Counted from the stretch's first letter, positions 1 through 6,038 are shown. The stretch is 7,710 bases of DNA from Dehalococcoidia bacterium (GCA_007126855.1 SLAK01000196.1:1-7710); one strand, 5' to 3'. A program made the numbers and translations. The notes: generated by a model not told the origin, from the sequence alone.

Positions 1-1405
1 CATAGCGATAATGCCAGGGCTCAAAGATATAGCCGGTCACCGCCTCAGCATTTTCGGGGTAGCTGAGCACGAAGCCGTAACGCCAGGCGTTGTCCCTGAG
101 CCACCGGCCTCCAGGGGTTTCGGCGAAGGCCTGGTCGAGTTCCCAATCGACTTCCGGGCCAGTGATGTCGGCGGCGGTACCCAGCTGATGTTCGCTGTGG
201 CCCGGCCGGGCGCTCACGCGTTGGGCTTCCTCTTCGCCGAGCTGTTCGACCCAGTAGTTGAAGGTCTGGCGCTGGGTTTCGAAGCTGCGGTAGCCGCTGC
301 GGACCACCAGCGTGTGGCCAGCGCTGGCGGCATCGGAAAGCATCTGCTCGACCGCGCGGGCAGCCTCCGAGCGGAGCAGTTCCTCGCCAAGCGCGAAGTC
401 GGCATCGATGGCAACAAGGTCTGGCGGTGCGCAGTCGGACGGAAGCCTGCGCTCCTTATCGACGGGCACGAGCGGGTCGGAGCACGGGAGCACGGAGAAA
501 CCCGCAGGCAGATCGAGTACCAAATCGATGAAAACACCCTCCTCGATACCACGGACCTCCGAGAGTTCGCCGACGAAGAGTTCTGCTTCGCCAACCGGGC
601 CGGTGGTGATTTCCAGCGAGAATTCGCCCCAGGTTTCCTCCCACGCGGCCGCGGTGGTGTTCGCGTCCACATCGGGTTCCGCGTTGGTGCGGATGCGCGC
701 CAGCACCGAGCCTTCGAAGGTGCGGGCATAGCCAGTGACCAGCAGCGGGTACTCGGCATCGCCGGGCCGAGGTTCCATGAGGACGATGTTATCGTCGGCA
801 GCCGGGGGCGGGGGCACCGCTTCGCCGCCCGGCTGGAGGTCGACGACGACGCGCGCTGGCGATTCAAGCACGAGCACGCGGGCGAGCGCGGCGTCGGCAA
901 GGTGGACGTCGACATAGGCGGTGCCGGCAAGCGACCAGACAGTGTACGCGGCGTGTGCCAGTTCGCCTTCGAAGAGCTGCCCCGTCGCTTCATGGTCGAG
1001 CGGGCGCAGCAGGAAGTCTTCATCGAGATGGACCCGGACAACACCGAGATGGCGCAGGAACTCGGCGTCGACGACGCCGGTCCGGTCCGCCGGTTCGCCG
1101 TCGGCATCGGCCAGGTCGATGACGAGGCGTTCGCAGCCGTCGTGCGGTTCCCAGCGGAGGGCGTCTACCAGGCGGGCATCGCCATCGAATTCGCCGAAGG
1201 TGCCGATGGGCCCTGTCTCGACGAAATCGTCGTCTTCGAGGCACGGGGGCACTTCAGGCGTAGGCGTGGGTTCAGCGGTGGGAGTGGGGGTCGGCGTTTC
1301 CGGCGGGGGAGTGTCCGGCGTGTCGTCGTTGCCGTTGCAGGCAGCGGCAAGCACCAGGAGCGCCGCTACGGCAAGTGCCGGGACGATTTTCAACCAACGG
1401 GTCAT
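1..1405 (-). CDS. VanY-type D-alanyl-D-alanine carboxypeptidase lipoprotein with AMIN-like and Gmad2 domains (3' end cut by window)
   Basis: Predicted lipid-anchored zinc peptidase of family M15B, which trims the terminal D-Ala of peptidoglycan stem peptides outside the membrane. My translation from the ATG at 1405 gives 468 residues before the window ends. Residues 1-22 form a signal peptide (MTRWLKIVP, then a hydrophobic Ala/Leu/Val core) ending in a somewhat degenerate lipobox, AAAC, with Cys23 as the lipidation site. Residues 29-54 are a Thr/Pro-rich linker. About 63-192 resembles the AMIN-like domain found in lipoproteins (paired strands ending LVIDLA and VVVDLQP). About 206-300 matches Gmad2, the immunoglobulin-like domain known from spore-germination proteins. 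From about 329 it is VanY: SGYRS at 370-374, the zinc motif SxHxxGxAxD with His406 and Asp413, and EPWH with catalytic Glu462 and zinc ligand His465. Relatives end about 20-30 residues after EPWH, so little is missing. No clear Shine-Dalgarno precedes the ATG; the start rests on the signal peptide. VanY is certain; the two middle domains are recognised by eye. Confidence 0.92.
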   Translation of the reverse strand, partial: MTRWLKIVPALAVAALLVLAAACNGNDDTPDTPPPETPTPTPTAEPTPTPEVPPCLEDDDFVETGPIGTFGEFDGDARLVDALRWEPHDGCERLVIDLADADGEPADRTGVVDAEFLRHLGVVRVHLDEDFLLRPLDHEATGQLFEGELAHAAYTVWSLAGTAYVDVHLADAALARVLVLESPARVVVDLQPGGEAVPPPPAADDNIVLMEPRPGDAEYPLLVTGYARTFEGSVLARIRTNAEPDVDANTTAAAWEETWGEFSLEITTGPVGEAELFVGELSEVRGIEEGVFIDLVLDLPAGFSVLPCSDPLVPVDKERRLPSDCAPPDLVAIDADFALGEELLRSEAARAVEQMLSDAASAGHTLVVRSGYRSFETQRQTFNYWVEQLGEEEAQRVSARPGHSEHQLGTAADITGPEVDWELDQAFAETPGGRWLRDNAWRYGFVLSYPENAEAVTGYIFEPWHYRY

Positions 1406-1476
1406 ATGCACGCGTTTCCGAGCAGCCGCTGCCAATCCAGCGCGGTGGCAGCGCTAGGCGGGCTGCCGCCAAGAAT

Positions 1477-1495
1477 GATCTTAGGACCTACGATC
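1477..1495. promoter_or_regulatory. 19-bp near-palindrome upstream of the VanY-type gene, possible operator
   Basis: GATCTTAGG-A-CCTACGATC has two 9-base arms around a single central base, with 8 of 9 positions complementary. It lies about 70 bases upstream of the lipoprotein ATG at 1405, in the 228-base gap that must hold that gene's promoter if it is transcribed separately. Size and symmetry suit a dimeric transcription factor, but no regulator family is recognised, and I could not place convincing -35 and -10 boxes around it. The rest of 1406-1633 holds only a stem-loop at 1558-1586 and no credible reading frame. Confidence 0.35.
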
Positions 1496-1557
1496 CATCG
1501 TAAGCAGTGCGAGATTGCACGTTCATTACCAGGAGAAAGCCAGCGTTACATTTGGCT

Positions 1558-1586
1558 CGAGGCGCCAAAAACGCTGAAGCGCCTCG
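1558..1586 (-). terminator. Stem-loop downstream of the PPOX gene, weak terminator candidate
   Basis: Perfect 8-bp inverted repeat, CGAGGCGC and GCGCCTCG, separated by 13 bases, located 48 bases past the TGA stop of the PPOX gene on the minus strand. The position suits the end of the minus-strand unit. No run of T follows the stem on the minus strand, so it is not a canonical intrinsic terminator. It could instead stabilise the transcript 3' end or be chance in GC-rich DNA. Confidence 0.35.
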
Positions 1587-1633
1587 CGGGCTGCTGTCCG
1601 CCGAAGGCGCTCGTCTGCGCGGCTGAAGATCGA

Positions 1634-2080
1634 TCAGCCCTGGGTCGTAAATCGCTCCGGGCGGATGCGGAAGATAACACGCACTTCGCCTGGCGCGCGG
1701 TTGGGGTAGGTGTCCAGCCCCAGGTAGCGCTTTGCTAGGGCATCGATATGTTCTTCGGCGCCGTCGTTGGTCCTCTGCTCGACGACACCGCGGACCTGGA
1801 TGTAGCGGTAGGGGTTTTGCTGGTCGTGGCAGGAGAGCGCGACGCGTGGGTCGCGGTCCATGTTGCGAGTCTTGGCGCGGCCTTCAGCGGTGTTAATGAC
1901 CACGGTATCGCCGTCGAGATCTACCCAGACGGGAGAGACCTGCGGCGCGCCGTCGGACCCGAGGGTTGCCAGGTGGGCAAAGTTGTTTCCGGTGAGGATA
2001 TCGCGGTGGGAGTCGGGGATCGTAGCCAGTTCACATACCTCGCGTAAGTTGCTAACACAAGCGTAGCCGGCGGGCAGCAC
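1634..2080 (-). CDS. PPOX-class F420-dependent oxidoreductase family protein
   Basis: Small split-barrel flavin/F420-binding protein of the pyridoxamine 5'-phosphate oxidase superfamily, closest by eye to the F420-dependent Rv1155-like group. These are soluble cytoplasmic redox enzymes that bind flavin or deazaflavin; the substrate cannot be predicted. Family signatures, numbered from the GTG at 2080: ATIPDSHRDIL (19-29), HLATLGSDGAPQVSPVWVD (36-54), NTAEGRAKTRN (63-73), DPRVALS (77-83), NPYRYIQVRG (89-98), and a C-terminal PGEVRVIFRIRPER segment. It ends with TGA. The GTG gives 148 residues, but the first 17 look unlike the family and a pyrimidine tract, not a Shine-Dalgarno, precedes it. 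A CTG at 2029, eight bases after GAGG, would give 131 residues starting MATIPDSHRD, as relatives do. It starts 23 bases after the TPR gene stop and is probably cotranscribed with it. F420 rather than FMN use is inferred from family resemblance. Confidence 0.9.
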   Translation of the reverse strand: MLPAGYACVSNLREVCELATIPDSHRDILTGNNFAHLATLGSDGAPQVSPVWVDLDGDTVVINTAEGRAKTRNMDRDPRVALSCHDQQNPYRYIQVRGVVEQRTNDGAEEHIDALAKRYLGLDTYPNRAPGEVRVIFRIRPERFTTQG

Positions 2081-2103
2081 TATGGGAATTGGAGAGGAGG
2101 ATG

Positions 2104-3306
2104 CTACCGGGCGTGCTCGCGGAGGAGGCGCGTGAATTCGTCGTTGCCGTGGAGCGAGGCGAAGCGGGGGTCCGCGGCAGCTTCGCGGGCATATGCGCTA
2201 TCGAGCCGGATGGCGTGGCGCAGCGAGACGAGCGCAGCATCGGCGTCGCCGAGCTGGGCGGAGGCCTGGGCGCCACCGTAGTGGGCTGCGGGGTCGCGCG
2301 GGTCGATGCGGGCGGATTCGGTGAAGTCGTCGAGGGCTTTCTTCGCGTCACCGCGGTGGAGGTAGGCAAGGCCGCGGTTGACGATGACGGTGGTGTCGTA
2401 GGGGTTCACCGCGACGGCGGCGTCGAAATCGGCGACCGCGTTGTCGATGTGGCCCCGGTAGAGAAAGAGCATGCCGCGATTGTTTAGGGCGTCGGCGTCG
2501 CGGGGGTGCAGCTCGAGCGCGCGGTTGTAGTCGGCCAAGGCGCCCTCGTAGTCGCCGGTGCGCGTGCGGGCGTTGGCGCGGTTGTAGTAGGCAGCGACGA
2601 GGCCGGGGGCGAGCTCTATTGCCTGGTCGTACTTCTCGATGGCGAGCTGATACTGGCCAACGTTGAAGAAGGCGTTACCTTCATCGAGGAAAGTGTCGGC
2701 TTTGCGTTCGTCAACGGTAGCGGTGGGGGTCTCGGCGTCTGCAGCAGGCGCTTCTGGCTGCGGCGGCGCTTCCGGGGCTGCGGGCTCGGGCTCCAGTGCG
2801 GCTTGTTCGTCCTCAACAGGTTCAGCTTCGGATTCGAACGCGGTGGAAGAGCGGAACTCTTCCGTCGCCGGCGGCGCGCCGTTCGCTGAGGGTGCTACGG
2901 GTTCTTCCGCTGGCGGAACCGGCGCCTCAGGCTCGGACGGGGCCTCTGGCGTTGGGGGCGGAGGCTCTGCTGCCGGGGATCCGGAAGCTGCAGACCCGGG
3001 CGCCGCAGCCGCGTCCGGCTTTGGCCGGGGTGTTTCGGCGGGTGCAGAAGCAGCGGGCTCTGCCGGCGCGGCCGGTTCGGCAACGGGGGGCGGCGGCGAG
3101 GGCGAACCCATTTCCTCGGCCACGGGGTGCGCCTGCGGGGCAGGGGGCGGCGAAGGCACGGGCCCGCGTGCAAAAGGCCGCGGCATGGACCCAACCGGTT
3201 GGAAGGGGCGGCGCCGCTGGCCAAGGGCCACCAGCACGGCTACAACGATGACCGCCACGACGATGATGGCCAGGAGAACGAGCAGGATGCGGCCGGCAAG
3301 TTTCAC
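2104..3306 (-). CDS. Membrane-anchored tetratricopeptide repeat (TPR) protein with Pro/Ala/Glu-rich linker
   Basis: 400-residue protein, probably a protein-protein interaction scaffold; its partner is unknown. Residues 6-28 form one strongly hydrophobic helix followed by RRR (31-33). Residues 44-198 are low complexity, dominated by Pro, Ala and Glu, and likely an extended spacer. Residues 201-372 contain five TPR units starting near 201, 237, 271, 305 and 339, each with the usual pattern (for example AIEKYDQAIELAPG, ALADYNRALELHP, ALDDFTESARIDP). A closing DPRFASLHGNDEFTRLL segment resembles the cap that often follows terminal TPRs. Start is GTG at 3306, eight bases after GGGGAG (3320-3315), overlapping the upstream gene's TGA as GTGA, so translation is probably coupled. 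The stop is TAG. Topology is ambiguous: the Arg cluster after the helix favours a cytoplasmic C-terminus, whereas the long Pro-rich spacer would suit a wall-spanning one. The TPR call is secure; the cellular role is not. Confidence 0.92.
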   Translation of the reverse strand: MKLAGRILLVLLAIIVVAVIVVAVLVALGQRRRPFQPVGSMPRPFARGPVPSPPPAPQAHPVAEEMGSPSPPPPVAEPAAPAEPAASAPAETPRPKPDAAAAPGSAASGSPAAEPPPPTPEAPSEPEAPVPPAEEPVAPSANGAPPATEEFRSSTAFESEAEPVEDEQAALEPEPAAPEAPPQPEAPAADAETPTATVDERKADTFLDEGNAFFNVGQYQLAIEKYDQAIELAPGLVAAYYNRANARTRTGDYEGALADYNRALELHPRDADALNNRGMLFLYRGHIDNAVADFDAAVAVNPYDTTVIVNRGLAYLHRGDAKKALDDFTESARIDPRDPAAHYGGAQASAQLGDADAALVSLRHAIRLDSAYAREAAADPRFASLHGNDEFTRLLREHAR

Positions 3307-3719
3307 TGGGCGTTCTCCCCGGAGGCTTCAGCCTCACGTTCGAGCAAGAGTTCGGTGACCGCGACGAGGCCATTGTAGGCGTAGGCGATGTAGTCCCGGG
3401 GGTGCAAATCCAATTTCTTGAGGGTTTCTTTTCGCGCGGTCACGGGATCCCAGGAGCCGGTGAGCTCAATGGAATCGTGGTCGATGCCCATTTCGAGCTC
3501 GTAGAGATCGCCATCTTCGCAGACTACGACGCAGCCGCGGCTGCTCCCGGCTGCCTCAGGCGGTTCGCATTCGACGGCGTTGGTGAAAAAGGCGTTGGGA
3601 AAAGACGGGAAGGGGTCGAGCTGGGAGCAGGCTTCCTGGAGGAGCTGCTGCAGTTGCAGGGCAGCGCGTTCGAGGATGTTATCCGCCTGCGCTTTTCGGA
3701 GAAGGTGTTCGCTCTGCAT
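3303..3719 (-). CDS. Hypothetical protein, translationally coupled to the TPR gene
   Basis: 138-residue, mostly acidic, soluble-looking protein that I do not recognise. It has no signal peptide or membrane segment. About residues 5-35 are predicted helical and Gln/Leu-rich (LERAALQLQQLLQEA), possibly a coiled coil. The middle (about 62-90) looks like beta strands: GCVVVCEDGDLYELEMG, then SIELTG. The end (about 95-130) is helical around RKETLKKLDLHPRDYIAYAYNG. Start is ATG at 3719, with GGAGA (3730-3726) six bases upstream, a good Shine-Dalgarno. The TGA stop overlaps the GTG start of the TPR gene, and this tight coupling suggests the two products are made in proportion and may act together. 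Codon use is GC-rich like its neighbours. The reading frame is supported by its ribosome site, its coupling, and a composition that looks like a real protein rather than a shadow. Confidence 0.8.
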   Translation of the reverse strand: MQSEHLLRKAQADNILERAALQLQQLLQEACSQLDPFPSFPNAFFTNAVECEPPEAAGSSRGCVVVCEDGDLYELEMGIDHDSIELTGSWDPVTARKETLKKLDLHPRDYIAYAYNGLVAVTELLLEREAEASGENAQ

Positions 3720-3725
3720 CCGGGT

Positions 3726-3730
3726 TCTCC
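3726..3730 (-). promoter_or_regulatory. Ribosome binding site of the 138-residue hypothetical gene
   Basis: GGAGA on the minus strand, six bases before the ATG at 3719. It is one of the clearer Shine-Dalgarno sequences in the window and fixes the start of the unrecognised gene. Confidence 0.6.
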
Positions 3731-3760
3731 AGTATACGGAGTGTGGTTTGCTTCAGTCGC
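3731..3760 (-). promoter_or_regulatory. Candidate promoter for the hypothetical/TPR/PPOX genes
   Basis: On the minus strand TATACT (3736-3731) matches the sigma-70 -10 consensus at five of six positions. GCGACT (3760-3755), 18 bases upstream, is a poor -35 with three matches. It lies in the 126-base gap after coaBC, the only sizeable gap within the five-gene run, which holds no convincing terminator. The -10 directly abuts the Shine-Dalgarno, so a start site at the usual distance would remove that site from the mRNA. Either the transcript is nearly leaderless or the promoter is spurious and the genes are read through from coaBC. Confidence 0.3.
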
Positions 3761-3845
3761 GCCGCCGGGAAGCCAGACACAGGCCCAGCATCACAGGCGG
3801 GCACATTGCAGGCCATAGCGCTTCGCAGGCCGCCGTGGATGGCTG

Positions 3846-5105
3846 TTAGTTCGCAGCATGCAGATGTGCGAGGACACGGTCGAGGATGAGGTGGCCTACC
3901 TCATACTTGGAGAGCAGGGGGAAGACTTCCTTGCGGCCATCGCCATGGAAAATGATGACCTGGTTGGTCTCGGTGCCGAAGCCGCTGCCTTCGGCGGTGA
4001 CATCGTTCGCGACAATGAAATCCAGGCGTTTGGCGGCCAGCTTTTCGACGGCATAGCGTTCGATGTTGTGGGTTTCGGCGGCGAAACCCACGCGGACGCC
4101 CCCGCCGGGGAGCGTCGCGATGATGTCAGGGTTCCGCACCAGCTCGATTTGCAGGGACTGGTCGCTCGCTTCCTTCTTGATTTTCTGGTCAGCGGCGGAG
4201 GCGGGGCGAAAATCGGCGGGCGCCGCGGCCATGATGATGGCGTCAGATTTGCTCGTGGCGGTTTCCAGCGCTGCGAGCATCTCGGCAACGTTGGTGACGT
4301 CAATGCGGCAGATGCCTGGCTGGTGCGGCAGGGAGACGGGGCCGGCGACGAGCGTTACCTCGGCGCCGCGGTCGCGGGCGGCCTCAGCGATGGCGAAGCC
4401 CATCTTGCCGGTAGAGCGGTTGCCGACGAAGCGCACCGGGTCGACCGGTTCCTGGGTGGGTCCGGCGCTGACAACGACGTGGCGGCCGACGAGGTCACCG
4501 TCCCGCTGGCCCAGCAGGGCGCGCAAATGGGCGACGATGTCCGGCGGTTCAGCCAGCCGGCCGGGGCCCATGCGCCCGGTGGCGAGGCGTCCCTCGGTAG
4601 GGCCAACGAAGTCGACGCCGCGCTCGCGGAGGATAGCGACGTTGGCCCGGGTCGCCGGATGCTCCCACATCTGATTGTCCATGGCGGGCGCGACGAGCAC
4701 GGGCGCGGCGGTGGCCAGGGCGGTGAGGGTGACCATGTCGGGGGCCTGGCCGTGGGCCAGGCTGGCCAGACAATTCGCGGTGGCGGGCGCGATGACCAGC
4801 GCATCGGCGCGGCGGGCAACTTCGACGTGCGCCTCGGCTTCGGACGCGGCGAACATGTCGACGACGACATCGCGGCCGGTGAGGGACTTGAAGGTGAGCG
4901 GCGTGATGAACTCGGTGGCCGCGGGGGTCATGATGACCTCGACATCGGCGCCCGCCTGGCGGAGCTTGCTGCAGAGGTCGGCCGCCTTGTAGGCGGCAAT
5001 GCTGCCGGTTATGCCCAGGGCGATGCGGCGGCCGGAGAGGGGCAGGTGGTGCTCCGGGGAGGGGCCGGGGCCAGGCGCGGGCGCGGCGTTGCTATCGCTT
5101 GTCAC
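3846..5105 (-). CDS. coaBC: Bifunctional phosphopantothenoylcysteine decarboxylase / phosphopantothenate-cysteine ligase
   Basis: Cytoplasmic CoaBC (Dfp) enzyme for two consecutive steps of coenzyme A synthesis: ligation of cysteine to 4'-phosphopantothenate (CoaB), then FMN-dependent decarboxylation to 4'-phosphopantetheine (CoaC). The 419-residue length is normal for the fused enzyme. CoaC occupies about 24-200: GITGSIAAYK (31-40), active-site His93 in AHVEVARRAD, APATAN (106-111), then the substrate clamp PAMDNQMW (140-147). CoaB occupies about 207-419: AGPTQEPVDPVRF (214-226), Asn229, STGKMG (231-236), AAAPADFRP (293-301), KIKK (308-311), and GFAAET. Two CoaC residues differ from the E. 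coli type: Asp143 replaces the clamp Asn, and Thr176 sits where the flap Cys is expected. Start is GTG at 5105, inside the end of coaX (14-base overlap). No strong Shine-Dalgarno is seen, so coupling is likely. The first 23 residues are a Pro/Ala/Gly-rich extension. The stop is TAA. Confidence 0.97.
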   Translation of the reverse strand: MTSDSNAAPAPGPGPSPEHHLPLSGRRIALGITGSIAAYKAADLCSKLRQAGADVEVIMTPAATEFITPLTFKSLTGRDVVVDMFAASEAEAHVEVARRADALVIAPATANCLASLAHGQAPDMVTLTALATAAPVLVAPAMDNQMWEHPATRANVAILRERGVDFVGPTEGRLATGRMGPGRLAEPPDIVAHLRALLGQRDGDLVGRHVVVSAGPTQEPVDPVRFVGNRSTGKMGFAIAEAARDRGAEVTLVAGPVSLPHQPGICRIDVTNVAEMLAALETATSKSDAIIMAAAPADFRPASAADQKIKKEASDQSLQIELVRNPDIIATLPGGGVRVGFAAETHNIERYAVEKLAAKRLDFIVANDVTAEGSGFGTETNQVIIFHGDGRKEVFPLLSKYEVGHLILDRVLAHLHAAN

Positions 5106-5868
5106 AATTCAGCTCGTAGATGAGGCGGAGGCCCGTGAGGGTGAGGTCCTGGTTCACAATATCGACAGTCGTGGTGAGCGGGGCTATCTGCTCGGCCCAG
5201 CCGCCGGTGGCGACGACCTGGACCTTATCGCTCGCGAGCTCTTCCTTGAAGCGGTTGACGATGCCGTCGACCAGGCCAGCAAAACCATAGAGGATGCCAG
5301 ACTGCAGTGCGTTGACCGTGTTGCGGCCGATGGCCTGCGTGGGCGTTTCGAGGGCGACGCGGGAGAGCATGGCGCCGCGGCGGAAGAGCGCTTCGCTGGC
5401 GACGCCGATGCCGGGGGCGATGGCCCCGCCCAGGTAGTCGCCGTCTTCGTTAATGGCATCGAAGACGGTGCCGGTACCGAAGTCGACGACGATGATGGGC
5501 GGACCGTAGAGGTGGATGGCCGCCACCGCGTCGACGATGCGGTCCGAACCAAGGCCGCGGGGATTTTCATAGAGGATGCGCACACCGGTGCGGAGCCCGT
5601 GGCCGACGAGCAAGGGCTCGACGTTGAAGTAATCGCGCGCCACCTGGGTGACGGTTGGGGTGAGCGGCGGCACATCGCAGGAGATGATGACGGCATCGAC
5701 GTCCTCCACGCGGTAACCCTTGAGGAGGAGGAGGTTGGTGAAGAGGACGCCGTATTCGTCTGGGAACTTCTCGGTTTCGACGCCCAAGCGCCAGGTCGCC
5801 ACGACCTTCTCGCCGTCGAAGAGGCCGAGGTGAATGGAAGTGTTCCCGATATCGAAGGAGAGCAGCAT
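5092..5868 (-). CDS. coaX: Type III pantothenate kinase
   Basis: Cytoplasmic ASKHA-fold kinase that phosphorylates pantothenate, the first committed step of coenzyme A synthesis. Type III enzymes generally need a monovalent cation and are not feedback-inhibited by CoA. At 258 residues it has family length. Visible motifs: the first phosphate motif DIGNTSIHLG (6-15), PPLTP (67-71), the pantothenate-site segment NPRGLGSDR (102-110) with the expected catalytic Asp109, the second phosphate motif VVDFGTGTVFDAI (127-139), GGAIAPGIG (147-155), and IGRNTVNALQSGILYG (180-195). The second phosphate motif is usually DFGTATTFD, so two residues here are unusual though Asp129 and Asp136 remain. Start is ATG at 5868, where the conserved N-terminal motif begins almost at once; no strong Shine-Dalgarno precedes it. 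The TAG stop lies inside coaBC, whose product uses this enzyme's product. It is the first gene of the minus-strand run. Confidence 0.97.
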   Translation of the reverse strand: MLLSFDIGNTSIHLGLFDGEKVVATWRLGVETEKFPDEYGVLFTNLLLLKGYRVEDVDAVIISCDVPPLTPTVTQVARDYFNVEPLLVGHGLRTGVRILYENPRGLGSDRIVDAVAAIHLYGPPIIVVDFGTGTVFDAINEDGDYLGGAIAPGIGVASEALFRRGAMLSRVALETPTQAIGRNTVNALQSGILYGFAGLVDGIVNRFKEELASDKVQVVATGGWAEQIAPLTTTVDIVNQDLTLTGLRLIYELNCDKR

Positions 5869-5905
5869 GGGGAATCCGTCCGGGTTTTGGGGCCATCGGC
5901 GGTCC

Positions 5906-5924
5906 CCGTACCCGGCGGGTAGGG
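5906..5924. promoter_or_regulatory. Imperfect 19-bp inverted repeat upstream of coaX, possible operator
   Basis: CCGTACCC-GGC-GGGTAGGG pairs at seven of eight arm positions around a three-base centre. It begins about 38 bases upstream of the coaX ATG, where a repressor or activator site for the minus-strand unit would lie. The sequence is GC-rich and such symmetry can arise by chance. No matching site is seen near the divergent gene, and no clear -35/-10 pair is visible in 5869-6067 on either strand. Confidence 0.25.
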
Positions 5925-6038
5925 TAGCAGATCACCATCGGGTGCCGCGAGGAAGTGCGCTATGTGAATGCGGAAATCAGGGATTGCCCGGTCGCCGGGA
6001 AGTCTTCGGAGCCCAATTCAACCGGCCGACACTGATGA

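Noticed and set aside
214..1107. 297-codon minus-strand open frame within the lipoprotein gene
   Set aside because: It is in a different frame from the VanY product, is Arg/Ser/Pro-rich without any recognisable domain, and lies entirely inside the real gene.
11..1738. 575-codon open frame on the plus strand
   Set aside because: It lies antisense to the VanY-type lipoprotein, whose minus-strand translation carries a lipobox and all M15B catalytic motifs. The long plus-strand frame is a by-product of GC-rich codon use and runs on across the intergenic gap.
1748..2047. Plus-strand open frames opposite the PPOX gene
   Set aside because: The minus-strand translation matches the PPOX family throughout; the plus-strand frames lack any family signature.
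2663..3358. Gly/Ser/Ala-rich plus-strand open frame of 231 codons
   Set aside because: It is the reverse of the Pro/Ala/Glu-rich linker of the TPR gene, so its apparent repeat character is derived from that.
3720..3845. Possible terminator between coaBC and the hypothetical gene
   Set aside because: I looked for a stem followed by T residues on the minus strand and found only weak partial repeats, so a transcription stop there is not supported.
3858..5123. 421-codon plus-strand open frame antisense to coaBC
   Set aside because: It mirrors coaBC almost end to end and has low-complexity Gly/Asp-rich composition with no motif. The minus strand encodes an intact CoaBC.
4999..5922. 307-codon plus-strand open frame antisense to coaX
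   Set aside because: The minus strand encodes a full-length type III pantothenate kinase. The antisense product has no recognisable feature.
5987..5999. CCCGG-TCG-CCGGG palindrome in the divergent region
   Set aside because: Five-base GC arms are expected often by chance at this composition, and the position is not tied to a start or promoter.
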